Below, piece after piece: positions 1-6,550 of a stretch of 11,688 nucleotides of DNA. The stretch covers positions 1-11,688 of the forward strand of contig MHEO01000013.1 in the NCBI GenBank assembly GCA_001803875.1, in the 5' to 3' direction. This DNA comes from Nitrospirae bacterium RIFCSPHIGHO2_01_FULL_66_17. GTDB taxonomy: Bacteria > Nitrospirota > Nitrospiria > 2-01-FULL-66-17. The notes beneath the pieces are model-generated. The model ran no database searches. It saw only the letters and a program-made list of their open reading frames with translations, and was not told where the DNA came from. Positions within the stretch are counted from its first letter, which is position 1. Every line of letters begins with the position of its first letter. The translations under genes were made by a program, and so were the position numbers.

Positions 1-65
1 CACTCCACCACCCCGGTCATCAAAGACCCCGATTGATCCCGGGCTTTATACCGATACGCGGTCAT
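1..65 (-). CDS. gspF: Type II secretion/type IV pilus platform protein GspF/PilC, second copy, N-terminal fragment
   Basis: The 21 visible codons run off the left edge of the window without a stop. Translation from ATG at 65 begins MTAYRYKARDQSG and continues to a Gly-Val-Val-Glu, the usual opening of GspF/PilC proteins (an aromatic-rich 'YRYKARD.SG...GVVEA' start). The family is a polytopic inner-membrane platform that couples the cytoplasmic assembly ATPase to pilus or pseudopilus growth. A G-rich stretch (GGGGGCGG) just upstream of the ATG could act as a weak ribosome binding site. The gene follows the second ATPase gene after a 156-bp gap, giving the usual E-then-F pairing. It is a different gene from the complete pilC at 6547-7764, whose N-terminus reads MPTFVCRIGKADG. 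The family call rests on the N-terminal motif alone, but the context strongly supports it. Confidence 0.8.
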   Translation of the reverse strand, partial: MTAYRYKARDQSGSLMTGVVE

Positions 66-221
66 TGCCGCCCCCGGATATGCAAGGGTTGTGCGATTCG
101 CTTCAAGGGTTCCTGCCGATCAACCGTCTGTTTTATCGAGACTTTTCCCACGCCGCTGCTCGATTCGTTCGACCGTGGGGGCGATGTGGGGCCCGCGATT
201 CGCAGTCCCGCCGATTTTTTG

Positions 222-1919
222 TCACTCACCATCGACATCTTGCGTGACACGGTACACCTCTTCCAGGCTCGTCACGCCGGCGGCGGCTTTGGCCAATCCC
301 GCCAGGCGGAGCGGCACGAATCCGGTCTGCATCGCGGCCGCTGTGATCTGCGGCGCGGGCGCTCGGTTGACGATCAGTCCGCGGAGCACGTCGTTCATCG
401 TGAGGAGTTCGAAGATCCCGATCCGTCCGCTGTACCCCGTCTGTCGGCACGCCGAGCAGCCGGCGCCCATCATCAGCGTGACGGCCTTCGCCTCGAGCGG
501 CACGCCTTCGAAGGCCTTCTCGAAACCGGCGGGGGGATGCGGCTTACGGCATGACGGACACACTTTGCGGATGAGGCGTTGCCCGACGACGCCCAGCAGC
601 GCCGGCGCGATCAGGAAGGGCTCGACCCCGATGTCGATCAGCCGCGCGATGGCGCCCGGCGCGTCGTTGGTGTGGAGCGTGGAGAGGACGAGGTGGCCGG
701 TCAACGCCGCCTGAATCGCCAGCATCGCGGTCTCGCGGTCGCGGATCTCCCCCACCATGATCACGTCGGGGTCCTGCCTGAGGATCGACCGCAGGCCGTT
801 GGCGAACGTGACCCCCGCCTTCACGTTCACCTGGACCTGTGAAATGAGCTTCATCTGATACTCGACGGGATCCTCGATCGTGACGATGTTGCGCACCACG
901 GTGTTGATGGTGTTCAGCGCCGCGCACAGCGTGGTGGTCTTGCCGCTGCCCGTCGGCCCCGTGACCAGAAAGAGGCCATACGGCCGCGTGATCAGGCGCT
1001 CCACCTCGTTATACGCCGAGGGCGCGAAGCCCAGCTCCGAGAGCTTGATCACGCTTTGGCGCTTGTCGAGAATCCTGAGCACGACCTTCTCACCGTAGAT
1101 CGTCGGGAGGGTGGCGACACGGAGATCGATCTCCCGCTCGCCGACCTTCATCTGAATCCGGCCGTCTTGCGACACGCGCTTCTCGGAGATATCCAGGTCG
1201 GCCATGATCTTGACGCGGGACAGGACGCCGCCGTGCAGGCCCTTGGGCGCGGTCGTGATCTCCCGGAGCAGGCCGTCGACCCGGTAACGCACGCGCAGCA
1301 GGTCGACATCGGGCTCGATGTGGATGTCGCTCGCGCCTTCGTGCACGGCTTGCGTGATGATCGTGGTGACGAATTTCACGACCGGGGTTTCTTCGGCAAG
1401 CCGCTCCATCTGCGCCGCCGACGCCTCGTCTTCCTCGAACGGTTCGAGGCGTTTGACCGCCTCCTCGATCGTCGAGCTCATCCCGTACTGGCGTTCGATC
1501 GCGCGCATCACGTCCTGCTCGGTGCTGACCACGGGCTGGATCTGCAGGCCGGTCGCGCGCGCGATGTCGTCCAGGGCCACGACGTTGAGGGGATCGACCA
1601 TGGCCAGCGTGAGCGTGCCGCCCTTCTTATGCAAGGGGATCGCCTGATGGCGGCGGGCGAGGAGCTCGGGCACCAGCTTGATCACGTCGGAATCGATGAT
1701 GACGGTCGACAGGACCTGGTGGGGAATCCCGGTCTGGCGTCCCAGGGCCTGGATGATGCCTTCCTCGGTGACGAATCCGAGGCTCTTTAAAACCGCGCCG
1801 ATGCGGCCGCCGTGGCGGCGTTGCTCCGCGAGCGCTTGTTCGAGCTGTTCGGAAGTCAGGAGTCCCTCGGCGATCAGCATCTCGCCGAGCATTTTGCGCT
1901 TCTGCTGCGAGAGGGCCAT
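222..1919 (-). CDS. gspE: GspE/PilB-family assembly ATPase, second copy
   Basis: The 565-residue product is a full-length hexameric secretion ATPase that would power (pseudo)pilus assembly from the cytoplasmic face of the inner membrane. An MshEN-type N-domain carries two tandem 24-residue repeats (about 10-33 and 39-62) of the form xLGxxLxxxGxxxxxxLxxxLxxQ separated by five residues. In the catalytic core I see Walker A GPTGSGKTT (321-329), the Asp-box acidic pair E349/D350, Walker B DPDVIMVGEIRD (383-394), the His box TGHLVLSTLHTNDA (407-420), and the zinc-binding tetracysteine motif CPSC (454-457) plus C488/C491. All catalytic elements are intact. No clear Shine-Dalgarno precedes the ATG at 1919. 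The gene stands apart from the upstream pil operon behind a repeat element and its own promoter candidate, and is followed by a gspF start. It could equally be named pilB; the system type cannot be fixed without the pilin and secretin genes. Confidence 0.96.
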   Translation of the reverse strand: MALSQQKRKMLGEMLIAEGLLTSEQLEQALAEQRRHGGRIGAVLKSLGFVTEEGIIQALGRQTGIPHQVLSTVIIDSDVIKLVPELLARRHQAIPLHKKGGTLTLAMVDPLNVVALDDIARATGLQIQPVVSTEQDVMRAIERQYGMSSTIEEAVKRLEPFEEDEASAAQMERLAEETPVVKFVTTIITQAVHEGASDIHIEPDVDLLRVRYRVDGLLREITTAPKGLHGGVLSRVKIMADLDISEKRVSQDGRIQMKVGEREIDLRVATLPTIYGEKVVLRILDKRQSVIKLSELGFAPSAYNEVERLITRPYGLFLVTGPTGSGKTTTLCAALNTINTVVRNIVTIEDPVEYQMKLISQVQVNVKAGVTFANGLRSILRQDPDVIMVGEIRDRETAMLAIQAALTGHLVLSTLHTNDAPGAIARLIDIGVEPFLIAPALLGVVGQRLIRKVCPSCRKPHPPAGFEKAFEGVPLEAKAVTLMMGAGCSACRQTGYSGRIGIFELLTMNDVLRGLIVNRAPAPQITAAAMQTGFVPLRLAGLAKAAAGVTSLEEVYRVTQDVDGE

Positions 1920-1967
1920 CGGATCTAGACGGCGCTGCGGCGTCCAACGGAGGCTGGCATGAGCGAA

Positions 1968-1995
1968 ACTATAGCAGAGGCTTGAAAAGCCGCAA
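1968..1995 (-). promoter_or_regulatory. Candidate sigma70-type promoter for the second gspE-gspF pair
   Basis: On the minus strand TTGCGG (1995-1990) is followed after 16 bp by TATAGT (1973-1968). The -10 hexamer matches five of six consensus bases, but the -35 matches only three. Transcription would start near 1961, giving a leader of about 42 nt before the gspE ATG at 1919. It lies between the repeat element and the gene, consistent with separate transcription of this gene pair. This is a visual match only. Confidence 0.4.
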
Positions 1996-2062
1996 GAAAA
2001 GACCCCGGCGCCTCTCGACGGGAAGGTCGCGCCCTAGAAGTGTGTCCGAGTACTGAGGTGGA

Positions 2063-2220
2063 GGAGCCCGTTCAGGAGCGGCCAGATGCAAGGCGGAGGG
2101 AGGTCTTGCGCGCGGAGCGTACTGTATCGTACGTGAGCACGCAAGACCGACCGACAACGCAGCTCTAGCGTGACGGACGAATGCTGCTTCCCGAGATGGC
2201 CTTTCATGGACGGGCTCCTA
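2063..2220. repeat. Dispersed inverted-repeat element, copy 1 (MITE/REPIN-like)
   Basis: This non-coding element has imperfect terminal inverted repeats: GGAGCCCGTTCAGGA at 2063-2077 against the reverse complement of its right end, GGAGCCCGTCCATGA, with 13 of 15 matches. The centre is a long hairpin: an outer 9-bp stem GGTCTTGCG (2102-2110) with CGCAAGACC (2140-2148), and an inner stem CGTAC (2118-2122) with GTACG (2129-2133) around a 6-nt loop. Blocks shared with the copy at 9796-9976 are GAGCC(C/T)GTTCAGGA (2064-2077), CAGATGC.AGGCG, CGGAGCGTAC (2113-2122), GTACGTGAG (2129-2137) and an 18-bp right end (2203-2220, 17 of 18 identical). The right-end TA is the start of CTA, the complement of the TAG stop of the PilP-like gene. 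No transposase is present, so it would have to be mobilised in trans or be a relic. Exact ends are uncertain by a few bases. Confidence 0.8.
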
Positions 2221-2775
2221 GGAGCCGCTGAGTGCGACCGTCAGTTCGATCTGCGTCCGGGGTTCGATGAGGATTATATAGGAGGGCGTGACGTCTTTGA
2301 GAACGATCCCACCGACCAGCGATTCACCGCGACCGATCTGGAAGAGATCCGTCCCGCGCGCGATGAACGCCACGTCCCGCCCGCCGCGGCTCAAATAGAC
2401 CAGATACCGATACTGGGCCAGTTCGGCCCTCGCGCGTTGGGCGGCAAGCTCTTCAGGTGTCGGCGGAGGCGGGGGCGGCGGGGGTACGGGTGGAGGCGGC
2501 GGGGGCGGGGGCGGAGGGGGTGGCGGCAGATAGACCTCGATCGGCGCGAAAATGTTGCGAGGCGCCTCGACGGACGCGCGGGGGGGATTGAGGAGATCGA
2601 CTCGCACGCGCAGCCGGGCATCCGCCGTCCGCGCGGTCGCCGGCGAGGCCGTCGCCCCTTTGACGTATGTGAGCGGCGCGGTCCGGGGCGGCTCGTGCGT
2701 GGCGAGCCGATAGGCGATCAGGCCCAGCCACGCGGCCGCCAGCACCACCAGCACCGTGGTCTTGCGATCCCTCAC
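2218..2775 (-). CDS. PilP/GspC-like inner-membrane lipid-independent connector with polyproline linker
   Basis: The 185-residue bitopic protein is the last gene of the pil operon. A short cytoplasmic tail (RDRK) precedes one membrane segment (about 7-23), then a periplasmic Pro/Ala-rich region. A polyproline linker follows (84-105: 13 prolines, one Val, 8 prolines), and then a small beta-rich C-terminal domain (about 122-182, with GRGESLVGGIVLKDV) that resembles the homology region of GspC/PilP. In known systems this domain links the PilNO or GspLM complex to the periplasmic part of the secretin. The start is GTG at 2775, overlapping the pilO stop as GTGA. There is no lipobox, so it is closer to GspC topology than to lipoprotein PilP. 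The TAG stop lies exactly at the tip of repeat copy 1. The overall PilP/GspC role rests mostly on topology and gene order; the fold call is moderate. Confidence 0.75.
   Translation of the reverse strand: MRDRKTTVLVVLAAAWLGLIAYRLATHEPPRTAPLTYVKGATASPATARTADARLRVRVDLLNPPRASVEAPRNIFAPIEVYLPPPPPPPPPPPPPVPPPPPPPPTPEELAAQRARAELAQYRYLVYLSRGGRDVAFIARGTDLFQIGRGESLVGGIVLKDVTPSYIILIEPRTQIELTVALSGS
2461..2526 (-). repeat. Low-complexity polyproline-coding tract; G-run rich on the opposite strand
   Basis: Codons 84-105 of the PilP/GspC-like gene encode 21 prolines in 22 positions. The complementary (plus) strand holds many G runs of three to five bases separated by short loops between 2471 and 2520, which fits the usual G-quadruplex pattern. 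The plus strand is the transcription template here. Consecutive prolines are a known ribosome-stalling sequence relieved by EF-P, so expression of this gene should depend on EF-P. Confidence 0.9.
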
Positions 2776-3293
2776 TCCACCCTCAGGTACGCGGCAACCT
2801 TGAGCTGAACCTCCAGTTGCGCCCCCTCTTTGTGAGACCGCGTCAGCGTGACGGCCTCGATCGTCAAAAAGGGACTGCTCCGCTCCAGATCGTCCAAGAA
2901 TCGGCGGATGTCGCCGTACGGCCCCGCGATCGCAAACGTCAGCCCGACCTTCTGGAACTCCTCGGACTCGAAGCGTTCCGCCTGATAGTTGACGGCCGGA
3001 ATGCTCAGACCCCGCCTCTTGGCCAAGCCGGCCAAGGTCGTGACGAGCTTCGGCAGGTCCCGCCGCGAGGTCGCCCGCTCCGTCACGGTCGTCGCATCGA
3101 GATAGGCGCGCTGATAGGTCTTATAGCGGTCGATGAGATCCCGCTCGGTCCGCCACTGCGCCTCGGCCGCGCCGAGCGTGGCGCGAATCGGCCGGAGCAC
3201 CCCCGCGTAGACCGCCGCGCTGAACACCACGGCCAGCGAGGCGGCCACCGCCGCCACGCCGTACCGCCGAACGATGGCGGGAGTCGTCCTCAT
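2772..3293 (-). CDS. pilO: PilO/GspM-like alignment-complex protein
   Basis: The 173-residue bitopic inner-membrane protein has one membrane segment (about 13-33) and a coiled region (about 36-62). Its periplasmic ferredoxin-like domain includes VGLTFAIAGPYGDIRRFLDDL (about 117-137), the recognisable PilO core. PilO heterodimerises with PilN through coiled coils and ferredoxin-like domains and links the cytoplasmic PilM/ATPase to PilP and the secretin. I chose the ATG at 3293 because it overlaps the pilN stop as ATGA. An in-frame start at 3314 would overlap pilN further and add residues MFVPARG, with no family support. Length is slightly below a typical PilO. GspM is the alternative name if the machine is a T2SS. 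Confidence 0.85.
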   Translation of the reverse strand: MRTTPAIVRRYGVAAVAASLAVVFSAAVYAGVLRPIRATLGAAEAQWRTERDLIDRYKTYQRAYLDATTVTERATSRRDLPKLVTTLAGLAKRRGLSIPAVNYQAERFESEEFQKVGLTFAIAGPYGDIRRFLDDLERSSPFLTIEAVTLTRSHKEGAQLEVQLKVAAYLRVE

Positions 3294-3871
3294 CCCGCGC
3301 GCCGGTACGAACATTGGATGCTGAATTCCACCCGCTCGTGCTCCGCGGTCCTCTGCCGTTGGAGGAAGACGTCGGTGAACCGACCGCTCTGCTCCAGCGC
3401 GATCATGAGTTTGGCAAGGTCCTGCAGCGTCAGCGCCGTGCCGTCGAGCGCGACGCCCCCGCTTTTCAATTCCGGGCGAATACTGCCGATCGAGATGTTC
3501 CGCGGAACCGCCGCCTCAAGATCGTTGAGCAAGGTCGTCCACGAAAAGGCCTTTTGTTCGAGAATCTGGTTGACGCCCGCGACCCGTTTGCCGAGATCCG
3601 CCACGGCGCCGGGGGCGTCGGGGGAGAAACCGAGCCGCTGCAACTCGTCGCGAAGCCTCGCGGACTGTTGCCGCACGCGGTCGACGTTGCCCTGCATCGC
3701 CGCCGCCTCGCGGCGATCGTCGGCCGCCCACCAGACGGTGACCCCCGCCAGAACCAGCGCCGCGACGGCGACGGCATACAGCGCGGCATTGATGAGGCGG
3801 GCGCGCTCGTAGGCACCGGACGCGAAGTTGGTGCAAAATGGTTCCGGTCCCTTGCTGATGACGACGGCCAT
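3290..3871 (-). CDS. pilN: PilN/GspL C-terminal-like alignment-complex protein
   Basis: The 193-residue bitopic protein has a short cytoplasmic N-tail (PilN proteins use this to bind PilM), one membrane segment (about 27-48), and a long helical stretch rich in Arg, Gln and Leu (about 53-80) fit for a coiled coil. The PilN-family block follows: NQILEQKAFSWTTLLNDLE (101-119), then AVPRNISIGSIRP. I chose the ATG at 3871 because it falls 4 nt after the pilM stop codon and starts directly before the cytoplasmic tail. A longer in-frame start at 3940 lies deep inside pilM and adds an Arg/Pro-rich shadow sequence. The pilM-pilN-pilO order matches both T4P and MSHA-type clusters. Confidence 0.88.
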   Translation of the reverse strand: MAVVISKGPEPFCTNFASGAYERARLINAALYAVAVAALVLAGVTVWWAADDRREAAAMQGNVDRVRQQSARLRDELQRLGFSPDAPGAVADLGKRVAGVNQILEQKAFSWTTLLNDLEAAVPRNISIGSIRPELKSGGVALDGTALTLQDLAKLMIALEQSGRFTDVFLQRQRTAEHERVEFSIQCSYRRAG

Positions 3872-3875
3872 GGCG

Positions 3876-4832
3876 CTACCGTTCCAGCGCGGCGCCCAGG
3901 GCCGCCGACGCGCCGGCGAACTCGCGGCGGGAGAGCGCATCGGCGCCCTCCAAGGTGACGTCCCCCGATCCCAACAGGCCGGCCGTCAGGTGAAAGCGGG
4001 CCGCCAATTGATCCGACAAGTCGTCCGCCGTCTCCGTCGCCGACACCACGAAGAGGTGCGTGACACGCGACAGGTCCTTTTCCTTGCCGTAGGCGTTGAG
4101 CGACAGCTCGACTTCGTCCAGGATGCGGGATGCCGCCTCCGGCCCGGCGAACGGCCGCCGGGTGCCTTTGATCCGAAGGTAGGCCGGCGTGCCGCCATCG
4201 GCGATCATCAGCGTGAGAGCCGCGCCGGTGATCGTCAAAAAGATGAAGTGATGGTCGGGCTCGGTCAGGCGCGCCATGTGGCTCCGATACAGATTGAAGC
4301 GGTGGAACGAGGCCAGATCGATGACGCGCGGCTCAAGCCCCTCCTGGATGAGGACGGCCTCGTACTGAGACAGAACGGCTTCCTCGATCGCCGACGCCAC
4401 GATGCGGTGGCCCGGCTCGCCGTCCGGCCGTCGGAACCGCTGGTGGACGAATCGCGCCGACGGCAGGTCGACCGAAAACGTTTTTTCGAGGTGCCACCGG
4501 ACCAGCCGGGCCACATCGATGGCCTGCGGCGGAAGACTCGCCACGTCGAAGAGCGCGACGCGGGCGAGGGCGTCGGGCAATGCCACCCCAACCGGGCCGA
4601 CGCGGCGCCCCTGCGTCAGGGCGCGGACGGCCCGGCCGAACTCGGCCGGATCGGCGATGTTCGGCTCGATCGGCGACACGGTGACCAGGCCCGGCGGCAA
4701 CGGCTGGGTTCGAACGTCCGTCACGATCCGTCGCCGCCCCCAACCGCGGATCCTGACGAGCGTCAAACCGTCGGGGGCGATCTCCAGGCCGACCCGCGTC
4801 CGTGGTCCCCATCGCATGGCCGCCGCGCTCAC
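3876..4832 (-). CDS. pilM: PilM/MshI-like actin-fold cytoplasmic protein
   Basis: The 318-residue soluble protein occupies the PilM position between the ATPase and PilN. It looks like the actin-like ATPase fold of PilM, or the cytoplasmic half of GspL: an N-terminal strand-turn-strand VGLEIAPDGLTLVRIRG (14-30), the middle segment VRWHLEKTFSVDLPSARF, and a later strand-rich part with FIFLTITGAALTLMIADGG. PilM forms a cytoplasmic ring that binds the PilN tail and communicates with the ATPase. The classical DxG-type phosphate loop of canonical PilM (D-I-G-S near the N-terminus) is replaced here by EIAPDG, which is closer to divergent MshI/GspL-type members, so ATP binding is uncertain. The start is GTG at 4832, overlapping the pilB stop as GTGA; ATG at 4817 (codon 6) is an alternative. 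Confidence 0.82.
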   Translation of the reverse strand: MSAAAMRWGPRTRVGLEIAPDGLTLVRIRGWGRRRIVTDVRTQPLPPGLVTVSPIEPNIADPAEFGRAVRALTQGRRVGPVGVALPDALARVALFDVASLPPQAIDVARLVRWHLEKTFSVDLPSARFVHQRFRRPDGEPGHRIVASAIEEAVLSQYEAVLIQEGLEPRVIDLASFHRFNLYRSHMARLTEPDHHFIFLTITGAALTLMIADGGTPAYLRIKGTRRPFAGPEAASRILDEVELSLNAYGKEKDLSRVTHLFVVSATETADDLSDQLAARFHLTAGLLGSGDVTLEGADALSRREFAGASAALGAALER

Positions 4833-6550
4833 TCGATGAAGGTGACGCGGTTGATCTCACGCAGCGTCGTCTCGCCCCGGACCACCTTCTCCACGCCGGC
4901 CTGCCGCAGCGTGGTGAGGCCCTCCTTGATGGCCGCCTTGCGGATCTCCGACGACGGCCGCCGGTCCAGGATCATCTCGCGAATGGTGTCGGACAGATCG
5001 AGAAATTCCGTGATGGCATTGCGCCCCTTGAACCCCGTGCCGTGGCACTCGGGACACCCGCGCCCCTGAGAGAGGGGCGTGTCCCGGTACTGGTCGTAGC
5101 TCAGGCCTGACGCTTCGCACATCTCGCGCGTCAACGTCACCGTCTCCCGGCACGCCGCGCAGATCGCCCGCACGAGACGCTGGGCGAGGATGCAATTGAG
5201 CGACGACACGAAGTTGTACGGCTCGATCCCCATGTTGACGAACCGGCCGATGACGTCGAACGCGTTGTTGGCGTGGACGGTGGTGAAGACCAGGTGGCCG
5301 GTGAGCGCGGACTGGATGGCGATCTGCGCGGTCTCGGCATCGCGGATTTCCCCCACCATGATCTTGTCGGGGTCGTGGCGCAGGATCGAGCGCAAGCCCT
5401 TGGCGAACGTCAGCCCCTTTTTCTCGTTGACCGGAATCTGCGTGACGTGTCGCAACTGGTATTCGACCGGGTCCTCGATCGTGATGATCTTGTCTTCCTG
5501 GGTGTTGATCTCCTCGATCGCGGCGTATAGCGTCGTGGTCTTCCCGCTCCCGGTGGGGCCCGTCACCAGCACCATGCCGTACGGCTCGACGATCGACCGG
5601 CGGAATCGGCGCAGATCCTCGGGGTTGAACCCCAGGCGATCCAGCCGCAACTGGTTGACCCCCGCGGTGATGTATTCCTTGTCCAGGATCCGGATGACGA
5701 CCGCCTCGCCGAAGATCCCGGGCAGGATCGACACGCGGAAATCGACCTTCTTCTGATCGAGGCGCAGCTTGAACCGGCCGTCCTGGGGCACGCGCTTCTC
5801 CGCGATGTCCAGCTCCGACATCACTTTGATCCGCGAGATCATGGGCGCGTGGTACTTCAGATCCAGGGGATCCATTGCCGGATAGAGCACGCCGTCGATG
5901 CGGTACTTGACGTGCACGCCGCGGTCGCCCACCTCGATGTGGATGTCGCTCGCGCGTTTTTGAAGCGCGCTGAGGATCATCGTGTCGACCAGCTTGACGA
6001 CCGGGCTGGTGTCCTTGGAGATCTTCTCGACGGAGAGGACTTCCTCGCCGCGATCGTCCTCCTTGATCAGGACCGGTCGGAAGTCGGCCTCGATCCGCTT
6101 CAGGACCTGGGACGACCCCTCGCTCTTCTTCAGCGAGTCCAGGATCGCCGTGCGGCTGCCGATCCCGAACCGCAGTTCGCGGCGTAGCACCAGCTCCAGT
6201 TCGTCCAGCACCGGGAGGTTGGTGGGGTCCGCAAGCACGATCGTGAGCACCCCCTCGCGGTCTTCGTACGGCACGAAGGGGTAGCGATACATCAACTCGA
6301 CCGGGATGGTCTTGAAAAACTCCGAATCGACGTGGAAACCTGCCAGCGAATAGTACGGCAGCCGCCACTGCTCGGCGAGGGCCTTGGCGAGCTGCTCCTC
6401 GTCGATGACACCCTGCTCCACGAGGACCGATCCCAGCCATCGCTGCTCCCGCATCGCCACCTCGGCCGCGGCGACGACGACCTCGGCCGCCAGGAGGCCG
6501 TGCTCGATCAGAATGTCGCCCAGTCGCTTCTTGGTGAGGAAGGTTCTCAT
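4829..6550 (-). CDS. pilB: PilB/GspE-family assembly ATPase, first copy
   Basis: The 573-residue motor ATPase would drive (pseudo)pilus assembly. The N-domain has two MshEN-like repeats: the first begins RLGDIL (9-14) but is stretched by four residues, while the second (38-61) keeps the LG, L, G, L, L, Q spacing. The core carries Walker A GPTGSGKTT (331-339), the acidic pair E359/D360, Walker B DPDKIMVGEIRD (393-404), His box TGHLVFTTVHANNA (417-430) and the metal-binding cysteines C464/C467 and C499/C502. I chose the ATG at 6550, which overlaps the pilC stop as ATGA. The frame stays open upstream to about 7750, but that extension is an out-of-frame reading of pilC and is Gly/Arg-rich shadow sequence. 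It shares its core motifs with the second ATPase at 222-1919 but has different repeats and His-box residues (VHANNA against LHTNDA), so it is a paralogue and not a recent duplicate. Confidence 0.96.
   Translation of the reverse strand: MRTFLTKKRLGDILIEHGLLAAEVVVAAAEVAMREQRWLGSVLVEQGVIDEEQLAKALAEQWRLPYYSLAGFHVDSEFFKTIPVELMYRYPFVPYEDREGVLTIVLADPTNLPVLDELELVLRRELRFGIGSRTAILDSLKKSEGSSQVLKRIEADFRPVLIKEDDRGEEVLSVEKISKDTSPVVKLVDTMILSALQKRASDIHIEVGDRGVHVKYRIDGVLYPAMDPLDLKYHAPMISRIKVMSELDIAEKRVPQDGRFKLRLDQKKVDFRVSILPGIFGEAVVIRILDKEYITAGVNQLRLDRLGFNPEDLRRFRRSIVEPYGMVLVTGPTGSGKTTTLYAAIEEINTQEDKIITIEDPVEYQLRHVTQIPVNEKKGLTFAKGLRSILRHDPDKIMVGEIRDAETAQIAIQSALTGHLVFTTVHANNAFDVIGRFVNMGIEPYNFVSSLNCILAQRLVRAICAACRETVTLTREMCEASGLSYDQYRDTPLSQGRGCPECHGTGFKGRNAITEFLDLSDTIREMILDRRPSSEIRKAAIKEGLTTLRQAGVEKVVRGETTLREINRVTFIE

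Noticed and set aside
1056..1790. Plus-strand open frame of 244 codons opposite the second ATPase.
   Set aside because: Shadow of the conserved ATPase gene; no start signal and biased composition.
1980..2040. Possible intrinsic terminator after the pil operon (GGCGC/GCGCC with a following T-rich stretch on the minus strand).
   Set aside because: The stem is only about 5 bp with a long loop, too weak to call.
3828..5069. Long plus-strand open frame of 413 codons opposite pilN, pilM and pilB.
   Set aside because: It is the high-GC complement of real minus-strand genes with Arg-rich, motif-free translation; the opposite strand has clear protein families.
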